A DNA stretch of 64,000 nt from Calidifontibacillus oryziterrae (GTDB lineage: Bacteria > Bacillota > Bacilli > Bacillales > Bacillaceae_J), in contig NZ_KB223527.1 of NCBI RefSeq assembly GCF_000331575.1, positions 95,148 through 159,147 on the forward strand, given 5' to 3'. The notes beneath the pieces were generated by a model, which was given only the letters and a program-made list of their open reading frames with translations, had not been told where the DNA came from and did not search any database. Position 1 is the first letter of the stretch, and every line of letters starts with the position of its first letter. Made by a program: the position numbers and the translations under genes. This document shows positions 1 through 6,803 of this stretch, in pieces.

Positions 1-352
1 CTCGTTACATGAAATGATGTCTCGAACCGGTCTTACATTTGAAGGAGTTGAGCACGATCATCCTGTACCGGTGTCTGCTAAAGAAATTGCGGATAGCTAT
101 CGGATTACAAGTGACAATATGTTGAAAGCCATTCGGGAACAATGGACAGATGACTCGTTACAAGAATTGGATGATATGTACGGTGAGAAATGGCCAAAAG
201 CGGTTACGTTAACAGTTATAATTAAGCACCAAATTCACCATCGGGGACAAATGACAGTGTTAATGCGTCAAGCTGGGCTTATGGTTCCTGGCGTCTATGG
301 TCCTTCCCGTGAGGAATGGGAAGCAATAGGCATGACTGCACCAGAAATTTAA
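1..352 (+). CDS. DinB-family protein, 5' end cut by window
   Basis: The reading frame is open from base 2 to the stop at 352, so the gene starts before the window and only the C-terminal ~115 residues are visible. The HQIHHRGQMTVLMRQAG segment is the third metal-histidine motif of the DinB/YfiT four-helix fold, in which three histidines hold a divalent metal. Many members are damage- or stress-induced, or act as thiol transferases. The substrate cannot be told from sequence. A second, more complete DinB-family gene lies at 12183-12668. A stretch of degenerate hairpin repeats follows directly. Confidence 0.8.
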   Translation, partial: SLHEMMSRTGLTFEGVEHDHPVPVSAKEIADSYRITSDNMLKAIREQWTDDSLQELDDMYGEKWPKAVTLTVIIKHQIHHRGQMTVLMRQAGLMVPGVYGPSREEWEAIGMTAPEI

Positions 353-361
353 ATTTTTTTG

Positions 362-490
362 GGAATCAATATTGTTTGATTCCTATTTTCGTGAAAAAAT
401 TTGTTCACGGGAATCATTCTGCCCTTTTGATTCCCGATATTGTGAAAAATCAACTCGGCAAGAATCATTCGACCGTTTGGATTCCCGATA
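362..490. repeat. degenerate 51-bp repeats forming hairpins
   Basis: Two imperfect direct copies (391-441 and 442-492, both opening GTGAAAAA) follow a partial copy. Each carries an inverted GAATCA/TGATTC pair. The best hairpins are 362-382 and 408-436 (CGGGAATCA pairing with TGATTCCCG). They lie between convergent genes and could act as transcription-end structures, but no U-run follows. Confidence 0.5.
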
Positions 491-500
491 ATATTTCCCT

Positions 501-917
501 CTATATCATAGCAAATGTACCGGTGGCCATCGCAATTAAATTTCCTTCAGAGTCCCACATGCGAGATTCAAGAAATGAAATTCTTCTGCCTTTTTTTAAA
601 AACTTTGCTTCACATATCAGCTTACCTGATTTAACTGCTTTAAAATATTGTACTTTCATTTCGGCAGTTAAAGCTGCTCCTACAATTTTTTTACAGAGAT
701 GCCCCATCGAAACATCAAGAACAAAAGAAATGACTCCACCATGTAAAATTTGATGTGGATTGTGCATAAAGTCTTCAACCTCAAATTCAACGGTACATGT
801 TTCATCCGTATATGTAAAATTTAAATCAAAGAACCTCGCCAAAAAGTATTTCTCATAATCATTATCACAATTTTCCTTTGCTTTCGTGTACTTTTCGTCT
901 GCTACTAATTTGTTCAC
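501..917 (-). CDS. PaaI-type hotdog thioesterase
   Basis: This is a 138-residue single-domain hotdog-fold protein. The LHGGVISFVLDVSMG segment (about residues 60-74) is the HGG signature of the PaaI/YbgC thioesterase group, followed by a hydrophobic helix and the typical AEMKVQYFKAVKSG strand. Such enzymes hydrolyse acyl-CoA or aryl-CoA thioesters in the cytoplasm. The substrate is unknown. It stands alone, with the convergent DinB gene on its left and a divergent SRAP gene on its right. The start at 917 is preceded by AAAGGGGTTAATAGGG, a usable but loosely spaced ribosome site. Confidence 0.8.
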   Translation of the reverse strand: MNKLVADEKYTKAKENCDNDYEKYFLARFFDLNFTYTDETCTVEFEVEDFMHNPHQILHGGVISFVLDVSMGHLCKKIVGAALTAEMKVQYFKAVKSGKLICEAKFLKKGRRISFLESRMWDSEGNLIAMATGTFAMI

Positions 918-1139
918 CCTATTAACCCCTTTACCTTCTTGTTCTGTATCTTTTTTTTGTAATATACTTAGTATAGTACCATGATATCGTATTTTATGTA
1001 ATAACTAGAGAAAGTCGGTCGAAATAGTTGTGTTTTCCCTAAGTAAAAATAAAATCTAAAATGAAGGTAAAAGTTTTTGTAAAAGACCTTTTAATATTAG
1101 TAAACTATACAAAATGAAATGTTTGGATTGGTGATAATC

Positions 1140-1817
1140 ATGTGTGGTCGTTTTACGCTTAGTGCTCCAATAAAAGAAATACTAGATCGTTTTGAAATTG
1201 AGCAATTTTTTGACGAGGAATTATACACCGCAAGCTACAATATTGCTCCTTCGCAAATGGTTTTATCGGTCATAAATGATGGCACAAAGAACCGATTAGG
1301 GTTTCTCCGTTGGGGCTTAATTCCACCCTGGGCGAAGGATGAGAAAATTGGCTATAAAATGATTAATGCTAGAGCTGAGACTATCACAGATAAGCCAAGC
1401 TTTCATCAAGCTTTGAAAAAGAAACGCTGTCTTATTATTGCTGATTCATTTTATGAATGGAAACGTCATGAGGATAAATCGAAAACTCCGATGCGGATAA
1501 AACTAAAAACTGATGAACTTTTTGCTATGGCCGGTTTATGGGAAGGATGGACATCCCCAAATGGTGAAAAAATATACTCATGTACGGTGATTACAACGAA
1601 AGCTAATCATTTTATGTCCGAAATTCATGAACGTATGCCTGTCATCTTAAAGCCGAATGATGAAAAGAATTGGCTAAATCCTTCATTGAATAATGCAGAA
1701 CAGCTAACGCAATTTTTAAAACCATTAGAAGACAACTGGCTTGAAGCTTATGAAGTGTCACCTTTAGTAAATTCACCAAAAAATAATTCAATTGAACTCA
1801 TTCAAAGGATATGTTAA
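1140..1817 (+). CDS. SRAP/YedK-type abasic-site crosslink protein
   Basis: This is an SOS-response-associated peptidase (HMCES/YedK) family protein of 225 residues. These proteins covalently trap abasic sites in single-stranded DNA through the N-terminal cysteine. I chose the ATG at 1140, not the longer frame from 1119, because it places the catalytic Cys at position 2 (MCGRFTLSAP) and has a GGTGAT ribosome site. The other family motifs are present: NIAPSQ near 38, the RWGLIPPWA block, NARAETI near 75, SFYEWK and HERMPVIL. Methionine is removed in the family to free Cys2. A strong terminator follows, so it is probably monocistronic. Confidence 0.93.
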   Translation: MCGRFTLSAPIKEILDRFEIEQFFDEELYTASYNIAPSQMVLSVINDGTKNRLGFLRWGLIPPWAKDEKIGYKMINARAETITDKPSFHQALKKKRCLIIADSFYEWKRHEDKSKTPMRIKLKTDELFAMAGLWEGWTSPNGEKIYSCTVITTKANHFMSEIHERMPVILKPNDEKNWLNPSLNNAEQLTQFLKPLEDNWLEAYEVSPLVNSPKNNSIELIQRIC

Positions 1818-1848
1818 AAATTATAGTTGCTTAGGATTACAAAAAAAT

Positions 1849-1892
1849 ACCGAAGACAAGCACTTGAATTCGCTTGCGCTTCGGTTTTTTTA
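1849..1892 (+). terminator. Rho-independent terminator
   Basis: An ACCGAAG/CTTCGGT stem is followed by seven T residues, 31 bases after the SRAP stop codon. Confidence 0.8.
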
Positions 1893-1900
1893 TTCTGTAG

Positions 1901-2104
1901 GAAATTATAAAATTTGATCCTGTGGATAAATACTATAGCAAAGAGTGTAGTCGTCCAGCTCCAGCGTCCAGCGACTAGTAAACTTCGTTCATCTCTTTTG
2001 CGATAAGTCAACATCGACTCATCCCTCGTCGTGTTTCCTTTATCTCAGTCGATGCGCTCTTATTTTTACGTCGCTAAGCAGGTCGCTTGCGCATTTGTTC
2101 TTTT
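1901..2104. repeat. 204-bp interspersed repeat, copy A
   Basis: This segment is about 90 percent identical by eye to 18025-18228, and both begin GAAATTATAAAATTTGATCC and end TTTGTTCTT. It contains internal inverted repeats such as CATCGACT/AGTCGATG and AGCGAC/GTCGCT, so a transcript would fold. It resembles the structured interspersed repeats seen in Bacillus genomes. The open frames across it are not conserved in the second copy. Confidence 0.85.
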
Positions 2105-2161
2105 ATAAAAACCGCCTATCATTAATGCCCAAATTATTGCCTTACCAACTTCACTTTATAT

Positions 2162-2539
2162 TTACTTTCTACCTGCAGCTGAGACATTTCGAAACACATT
2201 GATTACAAATAATATAATCCCGATTGTTGTAATATTCGCTCCAATTCCAATAATGGGCTCCGCCGTCACCATTCCACCTTCAAGCAACAATAGCCCAATC
2301 ATCATGATGGGCAAGCCGATATTATGGAACCAAAAATGTGCTTTGCCGAGCTTACTAGCTTCTGCTTTTGGATAGAGGATATAAATAAGACCTGCAATTC
2401 CTAAACTAGCCCATCCTAATAAAGCAATATGTGCATGTGCTGGTGTAAAATTAAAATTATGTGTCATTGACATAAACATTCCTAACAAAACAGCTATTAA
2501 AAAATAAATTACAGCGATCTTCAACAGCTTCTCTCCCAT
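2162..2539 (-). CDS. small cytochrome-oxidase subunit I-like membrane protein
   Basis: The protein has 125 residues and about four membrane helices. The segment FTPAHAHIALLGWASLGIAG resembles the first haem-binding helix of haem-copper oxidases and NO reductases (CcoN/NorB), but the protein is far too short to be a full catalytic subunit. Bacillus genomes often annotate such short proteins as cytochrome-c oxidase. The function is unknown. I place the start at 2539, where GGAGGAATCATAATG gives a clear ribosome site. The upstream extension to 2764 crosses a terminator and looks non-coding. Confidence 0.75.
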   Translation of the reverse strand: MGEKLLKIAVIYFLIAVLLGMFMSMTHNFNFTPAHAHIALLGWASLGIAGLIYILYPKAEASKLGKAHFWFHNIGLPIMMIGLLLLEGGMVTAEPIIGIGANITTIGIILFVINVFRNVSAAGRK

Positions 2540-2704
2540 TATGATTCCTCCAATCTTGATGTTTTTTATTACATAACATCCTATTACAGTCCTTATCATT
2601 TCATGAATAATTTCAAAAAAATATGACTCGATTAAAATAATGATTATATCAATATTGCGATGGATTTCATGTTCAATAAAATATAAGTCACAATAAAAAC
2701 ATAT

Positions 2705-2739
2705 AAAAGAGCCCAAAACATAAAATTTAGGGCTCTTTT
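2705..2739 (-). terminator. terminator of the LPNTA-protein gene
   Basis: A perfect 10-bp stem AAAAGAGCCC/GGGCTCTTTT lies 53 bases after the stop of the anchored-protein gene. It ends in T-rich sequence on the minus strand and could work in both directions. Confidence 0.75.
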
Positions 2740-2791
2740 CACTATTTCGTATTAATATCGTCATTTAAGTAGTAGTCATAATGATGTCTAA

Positions 2792-3724
2792 TTAATAAGA
2801 TATCGTTTTTGTAGATTTCTTTAGAAAATATTTTCTTCTCTTTATTATTTGATAAAGCAATAATAAACCACCAGTTCCAATAAAAGCACTTCCTATTAAC
2901 AAGTAGTTAAAAATGTTTGTGGCCGTGTTCGGCAACTTATTTACCATTTTAGGTGTAACAGTTATTACATTGTCAGAAGGTGGATTTTCAAGCGGCGGCT
3001 CTATTGTTGGTGGATTTGCATCTTCAATTTGTTTCTCCTCTGGTGTACTTCCATCCTCTTGTTCTCCTTCAGAATTATCACCGTTGTTAGGTGTATTATC
3101 GCCATTTGGAGTATCTCCATTTTTAGGTGTTTCTCCGTCATCTTCTGGAATATCTCCATCATCTCCTGGTGTGTTTCCGCCACCGCCTGGGGTATCATCG
3201 TCATCCTCAGGAGTGTCTCCACCACCACCAGGATTATTAATTCCTTCTGCTAAGAAAATAAGTTTAACCTCTGCTGCTGAACCTTGAAAATTATTATCCA
3301 ACTCATAGGGTATTGATACCTGAAAAAATAATGTTTCCGAATGACCCCTCGATAAGCTACGTGGTGTTAATCCTTCAAATTTAGGTAATTTATCATCAAA
3401 AAGAACCGTTTCCCCGTTTTTTACCAACAAATCAAGTTGCTCATAAAGTCCCTTTACTGATGAAACTTTTTCAGCCGCCACAGTATATTTAAAATCCCGT
3501 TTGCCATCGTTTCTGATCTCGATATTTCTTGGCATCCAGTCTCCAGGTTTTATGTTACGAACATTAAAGAAATAATTGTTAGGGGCTGGCTCTACATTTG
3601 TGCCAATATCAATTTCTTTTTGTTCTTCAGCTAAAACTGTAAGACTGCCTATTGGAAATAGAAGGAACAACAATGTAGTAAAAGTGTACGATACAGTTTT
3701 TGTTATTTTCATTGATAAACTCAT
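2792..3724 (-). CDS. LPNTA-anchored surface protein with TasA-like domain
   Basis: A secreted, probably wall-anchored protein of 310 residues. It has a signal peptide (about 1-33), then a globular domain (about 35-165) whose NVRNIKPGDWMPRNIEIRN stretch matches the start of TasA/CalY-type domains, also seen in the TasA genes at 5.9-7.5 kb. A Gly/Pro/Asp/Glu-rich linker (about 165-255) follows, then LPNTA, a hydrophobic helix and a basic tail, which is a complete sorting signal. LPNTA is the motif known for class D sortase, and a class D sortase gene is divergent at 4037. The ATG at 3724 fits AGGTGG best; the GTG at 3736 is an alternative. The promoter carries the 16-bp GTTCTTTATAACGAAC palindrome. 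Confidence 0.85.
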   Translation of the reverse strand: MSLSMKITKTVSYTFTTLLFLLFPIGSLTVLAEEQKEIDIGTNVEPAPNNYFFNVRNIKPGDWMPRNIEIRNDGKRDFKYTVAAEKVSSVKGLYEQLDLLVKNGETVLFDDKLPKFEGLTPRSLSRGHSETLFFQVSIPYELDNNFQGSAAEVKLIFLAEGINNPGGGGDTPEDDDDTPGGGGNTPGDDGDIPEDDGETPKNGDTPNGDNTPNNGDNSEGEQEDGSTPEEKQIEDANPPTIEPPLENPPSDNVITVTPKMVNKLPNTATNIFNYLLIGSAFIGTGGLLLLYQIIKRRKYFLKKSTKTISY

Positions 3725-3808
3725 TACATCCACCACCTTTCATCTTTTTTGCTAATAATAATCGATCGCCCCATGATCAAAGTTTAAATTCAAATTTCTC
3801 ACGGTTAT

Positions 3809-3824
3809 GTTCTTTATAACGAAC
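3809..3824. promoter_or_regulatory. SinR-type operator O1 (anchored protein)
   Basis: GTTCTTTATAACGAAC consists of two inverted GTTCTYT-type half-sites, the B. subtilis SinR consensus. On the minus strand a TATACT -10 candidate lies 10 bases upstream of it (AGTATA at 3835-3840 on the plus strand), so the operator falls at about the transcription start. Confidence 0.75.
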
Positions 3825-3882
3825 CCACAATTAGAGTATATTCTAAAAATATGTTTTTGAAAAAATTCAAAATCAGCCAAAA

Positions 3883-3898
3883 ATTCTTATTAACGAAC
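3883..3898. promoter_or_regulatory. SinR-type operator O2
   Basis: ATTCTTATTAACGAAC is a degenerate copy of the 16-bp palindrome lying 74 bases from O1. The same 74-base spacing recurs at 10585/10659. Confidence 0.6.
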
Positions 3899-3966
3899 GA
3901 TAAGTGGGTTTTTTCTAAATATATCTTCGTTTTACTTAGATTTTCACCGTTTTAGCATTAATTTAT

Positions 3967-3982
3967 GTTCTTTATAATGAAC
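3967..3982. promoter_or_regulatory. SinR-type operator O3 (sortase)
   Basis: GTTCTTTATAATGAAC contains an embedded TATAAT (3973-3978) that could be the -10 box of the sortase promoter. Binding would then block the polymerase directly. Confidence 0.7.
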
Positions 3983-4036
3983 GTTATTGGTGTTATATTT
4001 ATCGTATGAATCTATGGAGTTAAGGGAGGCTTTGTT

Positions 4037-4642
4037 TTGATAAAGAAGTTATCTTTCCTATTCTTTATAACGGGTATTCTATTTATAGGTATAGGTGGTT
4101 ATAAATTTTTAAAAGCTTCTAACTCTCAAGAAAACAGTCTTTCTGAGGCATATACGCTTTTAGAAAATTATTCAAAAGATCATGCAAATTTAGATGAAAC
4201 CATACAATTTCAACCAAATATAGGGGAAACTGTTGGGATTCTTTCGATTCCGAAAATTAGGGCAGAACTCCCCATAGTGGAAGGTACATCAGAGGATGAA
4301 CTAGAAAAAGGTGTTGGTCATTATAAAGGAACAGCCTATCCAACTCAAAAAGATCAAATAGTTTTATCTGGACACAGGGATACGGTCTTCCGTAAAATGG
4401 GTGAATTAAAAATTGGCGATAAGATGACTGTGAAACTACCATACGGAAGTTTCATTTACGAAATTGAAGCTACTAGAATTGTAGATGCGGATGATCAATC
4501 CATTATTAAGTCTACAGCTCCTGTTGAAGAACTCGTCGTTACAACATGTTATCCATTCACTTATATTGGAGACGCACCAGACCGTTATATTATTTATGCA
4601 AAACCAGTAATCAATGAAAATAATGTAGTTTTAAGCCACTAA
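4037..4642 (+). CDS. class D sortase
   Basis: A transpeptidase of 201 residues that cleaves sorting signals and links proteins to the cell wall. It has one N-terminal membrane anchor (about 5-25) and a sortase barrel. The catalytic residues are visible: His113 in SGHRDT, Cys171 in VVTTCYPF and Arg183 in PDRYIIYA. The GILSIPKI segment is typical of class D enzymes. It starts with TTG at 4037 after GGGAGG. Its divergent neighbour ends in LPNTA, the known class D substrate motif, so the pair is probably enzyme and substrate. The only other candidate extracellular proteins nearby (TasA, CalY, TapA-like) have no sorting signal. The promoter overlaps operator O3. Confidence 0.93.
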   Translation: MIKKLSFLFFITGILFIGIGGYKFLKASNSQENSLSEAYTLLENYSKDHANLDETIQFQPNIGETVGILSIPKIRAELPIVEGTSEDELEKGVGHYKGTAYPTQKDQIVLSGHRDTVFRKMGELKIGDKMTVKLPYGSFIYEIEATRIVDADDQSIIKSTAPVEELVVTTCYPFTYIGDAPDRYIIYAKPVINENNVVLSH

Positions 4643-4880
4643 AGAAAAGTCCATAATTTGAAAACCTTAAATTTTGTTAAAAAAGTTTTACATTTTTTCT
4701 AATTGATTAGTCTTATTTCGTTTAAACATGTCGTTATTTATATAACTTTTTGGATTGAAAATTTACAAAACTTTCAGATATTTAATGTAAAATTAATCTA
4801 GACTAAAATGGTTATAGCTTTTCTCCAGAAAAAAACTTACTAAGTAAAATTCATTTTAGGAGGTTGACACTAATAAAAGA

Positions 4881-4887
4881 ATCGACA
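4881..4887 (-). promoter_or_regulatory. possible Spo0A box
   Basis: ATCGACA reads TGTCGAT on the minus strand, one mismatch from the TGTCGAA 0A box. It lies about 100 bases upstream of the riboswitch. In B. subtilis sinI is activated by Spo0A~P, so the position is sensible, but a 7-mer alone is weak evidence. A TTGACA at 4864-4869 has no convincing -10 partner. Confidence 0.3.
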
Positions 4888-4990
4888 TTTTTTCTATTTT
4901 ATTCAACTTTCATCAATGATGAATAACAAAACTTTCGGCTCGATTTTGTGCAAATTGTTATTTTAACAAATGAATCTTCAAAAATTCAAA

Positions 4991-5076
4991 ACTTTGAAAA
5001 GGCAAACCTGCTTGAAAGACAGGGACGCAAAGCCACAGGTCTAAGGAAATACTATGATAGCTGGGCTACCAAAAGT
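4991..5076 (+). promoter_or_regulatory. c-di-GMP-I (GEMM-I) riboswitch in the sinI leader
   Basis: The aptamer hallmarks are all present in order: GGCAAACC (5001-5008), a P2 stem CCTG/CAGG capped by a GAAA tetraloop (5014-5017), the near-invariant GGGACGCAAAGCC (5022-5034), an 11-nt tetraloop receptor in the covarying form TCTAAG with TATGA, and the closing GGGCTACC (5063-5070). A short P1 (ACTTT with AAAGT) brackets it. No U-run follows. The ribosome site AGGGGGAG begins 10 bases after P1, so control of translation is more likely than termination. Whether c-di-GMP switches expression on or off cannot be read directly. Confidence 0.93.
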
Positions 5077-5095
5077 AAGAAAACCAGGGGGAGTT

Positions 5096-5269
5096 ATGGA
5101 AATTCAAAGCGGAAAGTCTTCTAAGACTAACAACATTAATTTGCCCGTAAATGTTGATACTGAATGGTTACAATTACTTTTAGAAGCAAAAGCGATAGGA
5201 CTTTCATTAGAGGATGTAAGAGAGTTTTTAAAAAGTTCACCTAAAATATCATCTGGCTCTTCTAATTGA
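5096..5269 (+). CDS. sinI: SinI, anti-repressor of SinR
   Basis: The protein has 57 residues, the same length as B. subtilis SinI. The helical SinI motif is clear in VDTEWLQLLLEAKAIGLSLE followed by DVREFL, the region that pairs with the matching C-terminal helices of SinR and removes it from DNA. The longer frame from 5054 starts inside the riboswitch aptamer. The ATG at 5096 follows AGGGGGAG and is the likely start. The gene sits directly behind a c-di-GMP-I riboswitch and 141 bases before sinR. This suggests that the second messenger sets the dose of antagonist and through it matrix expression. Confidence 0.92.
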   Translation: MEIQSGKSSKTNNINLPVNVDTEWLQLLLEAKAIGLSLEDVREFLKSSPKISSGSSN

Positions 5270-5347
5270 CTTATTGTGATCGCCCTTCTGTCATATGTAC
5301 ATTATTAGTATACATAAGTTTTTTCTAATTTTATAAAGCACATTTAT

Positions 5348-5363
5348 GTTTCTAATAATGAAC
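5348..5363. promoter_or_regulatory. degenerate SinR-type operator (sinR promoter)
   Basis: GTTTCTAATAATGAAC keeps the ATGAAC right half of O3 and the length of the palindrome, but the left half is poor. It could give sinR weak autoregulation from a promoter of its own between sinI and sinR. Confidence 0.45.
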
Positions 5364-5410
5364 ATTCATGATATTATTATGTATAAATATAAACATTTAG
5401 GGAGATTTCA

Positions 5411-5746
5411 ATGATAGGAAAACGTATCCAAGCCATTAGAAAAGAAAAAGGACTCTCACTATCTGACCTAGCTTCAAAAGCAGGGGTTGCAAAATCCTAT
5501 TTAAGCTCGATTGAAAGGGATATCCAATCGAATCCATCCCTACAGTTTTTGGAAAAAATAGCTTCTGTCTTAAATATTAATGTGCAAACGTTAATAAATC
5601 CTGAATTCCAAGAAGATTCTATTGATCCTGACTGGATTAAACTCGCTCAAGAAGCAATGGAATCTGGAGTTAGTAAGCAACAATTTCGGGAATTTTTAGA
5701 GTTTAGCAAATGGCAACGTGAACAACAAAAGAAAAGTGATGAGTAG
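5411..5746 (+). CDS. sinR: SinR, biofilm master repressor
   Basis: The protein has 111 residues, the same length as B. subtilis SinR and very similar in sequence. Residues 1-65 form an XRE helix-turn-helix (MIGKRIQAIRKEKGLSLSDL, then KSYLSSIERDIQSNPSLQF). Residues 75-105 form the SinI-interacting helices (DPDWIKLAQEAMESGVSKQQ, then FREFLEFSKW). In B. subtilis SinR represses tapA-sipW-tasA and eps by binding GTTCTYT sites. Matching palindromes occur here upstream of the tapA-like operon, the anchored protein and the sortase. It follows sinI and is convergent with the tasA operon, as in B. subtilis. GGGAG lies six bases before the ATG. Confidence 0.95.
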   Translation: MIGKRIQAIRKEKGLSLSDLASKAGVAKSYLSSIERDIQSNPSLQFLEKIASVLNINVQTLINPEFQEDSIDPDWIKLAQEAMESGVSKQQFREFLEFSKWQREQQKKSDE

Positions 5747-5783
5747 AAGTTTTGAAAATTAACTGTTTTACAAATACTTAATG

Positions 5784-5817
5784 AAAAAAGAGTTGCTCGT
5801 GTGGGCAGCTCTTTTTT
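5784..5817 (+). terminator. sinR terminator
   Basis: AAAAAAGAGTTGC pairs imperfectly with GCAGCTCTTTTTT. It lies about 38 bases after the sinR stop and ends in six T residues. Confidence 0.8.
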
Positions 5818-5841
5818 ATGTTTACTATTTTTGCTTCATAC

Positions 5842-5883
5842 ATAAAAATTGAGATGGGGAAAAATCCCCACCTCAATTTTTAT
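5842..5883 (-). terminator. tapA-sipW-calY-tasA operon terminator
   Basis: A long stem (ATAAAAATTGAG...CTCAATTTTTAT around a GGGG/CCCC core with one A-C mismatch) lies two bases beyond the tasA stop, with a U-rich 3' arm on the minus strand. Confidence 0.8.
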
Positions 5884-5885
5884 GA

Positions 5886-6728
5886 TTAATCTAATAGTGG
5901 TTCACCGTTATTAGCCATTCTGTTTGTTCTTACATCTGTACCGTCCATATCTTCGTCTGTTACTTCTTGACCACCCCATTGACGGGCTTCGAATGTGAAT
6001 GTTACGTCGGCAGTGTCACCTTGGAATCTATTTTGGTCTTCCACTCCGCGATCATCTCTCTGGCTATATTCATCAAATTCAATTGTAAGTTCAAGATTAT
6101 CAGGATCTCTTGGAATTAATGGTAATCCACTCCACTCGTCCGGATTAACAGTTGAAACATTAATTCGTCCTTCTTCGTAATAATCAGGATTTACATTGGC
6201 AGCTATAGTGCTTCTTGCGGTAGCTTGTGCGGCAGGATCTACCCCACTTAGTGCTGATGCTAAGTATAGGTCTGCTAACGTAATATCATCAACGATGATA
6301 TCTTTAGGGAAACCACCATCAGGTCCTGAACCAGTTTCAGCTCCGACTTTTGCCACTGTTACTTTAAACTGGCTTAAGTATTCAATCTCGTCATTTACAC
6401 CCCAAATATCGGCATCAACGATATCACCAGGATTGTAATCAGTGAAATCAACGTTGTCAATTGAGAGCATCACATCTTTGATCGCTAATGTACCTGTATT
6501 TTGTAATTTAATGCTTCGTGTCATAGTGTCACCAGGCTTTAAATTTGAAACATTAAAGTTGATTGGTCCATTGTTTAATGATTTTAAATCAAAGTGTAGT
6601 TCCCCTGCAGCAACGGTTGCATTTGCTTCTTCAATATCATTAAATGCTGCCCATGTTCCGCCACCGATCATTGAAATTCCCATTGTTGCTGCCATTGCAC
6701 CCATTGCTAATTTCTTTTTAATATTCAT
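5886..6728 (-). CDS. tasA: TasA, amyloid-like matrix fibre protein
   Basis: A secreted protein of 280 residues that matches B. subtilis TasA along its length. The SipW-type signal peptide ends in GGGTWAAFND; TasA is cleaved just before FND. The NVSNLKPGDTMTRSIKLQNT block (about 59-78), FPKDIIVDDITLADLYLASA (about 140-160) and the final ADVTFTFEARQWGG are TasA hallmarks. TasA forms the main protein fibres of the biofilm matrix and is processed by SipW, encoded two genes upstream. The acidic C-terminal tail resembles that of TasA. It starts after AAGGAGGAACTAATAA and is the last gene of the operon, with a terminator two bases after the stop. Confidence 0.92.
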   Translation of the reverse strand: MNIKKKLAMGAMAATMGISMIGGGTWAAFNDIEEANATVAAGELHFDLKSLNNGPINFNVSNLKPGDTMTRSIKLQNTGTLAIKDVMLSIDNVDFTDYNPGDIVDADIWGVNDEIEYLSQFKVTVAKVGAETGSGPDGGFPKDIIVDDITLADLYLASALSGVDPAAQATARSTIAANVNPDYYEEGRINVSTVNPDEWSGLPLIPRDPDNLELTIEFDEYSQRDDRGVEDQNRFQGDTADVTFTFEARQWGGQEVTDEDMDGTDVRTNRMANNGEPLLD

Positions 6729-6803
6729 TTATTAGTTCCTCCTTAATTCAATCAGTTTATTAAGTAATTAAACTTGTTAATTATTAGTTTTCTTTATGTC
6801 AAA

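Noticed and set aside
316..753. 145-residue plus-strand frame
   Set aside because: It overlaps the DinB gene end, the hairpin repeats and the thioesterase gene on the other strand, with no family match.
1814..2014. 66-residue minus-strand frame
   Set aside because: It covers a terminator and the interspersed repeat, and the second copy of the repeat does not keep the frame.
2913..3287. plus-strand frames across the anchored-protein linker
   Set aside because: They are antisense to the Gly/Pro/Asp linker of the LPNTA protein, low in complexity and without ribosome sites.
4864..4869. TTGACA as the sinI -35 box
   Set aside because: No acceptable -10 hexamer lies 16-18 bases downstream, so I did not list it as a promoter.
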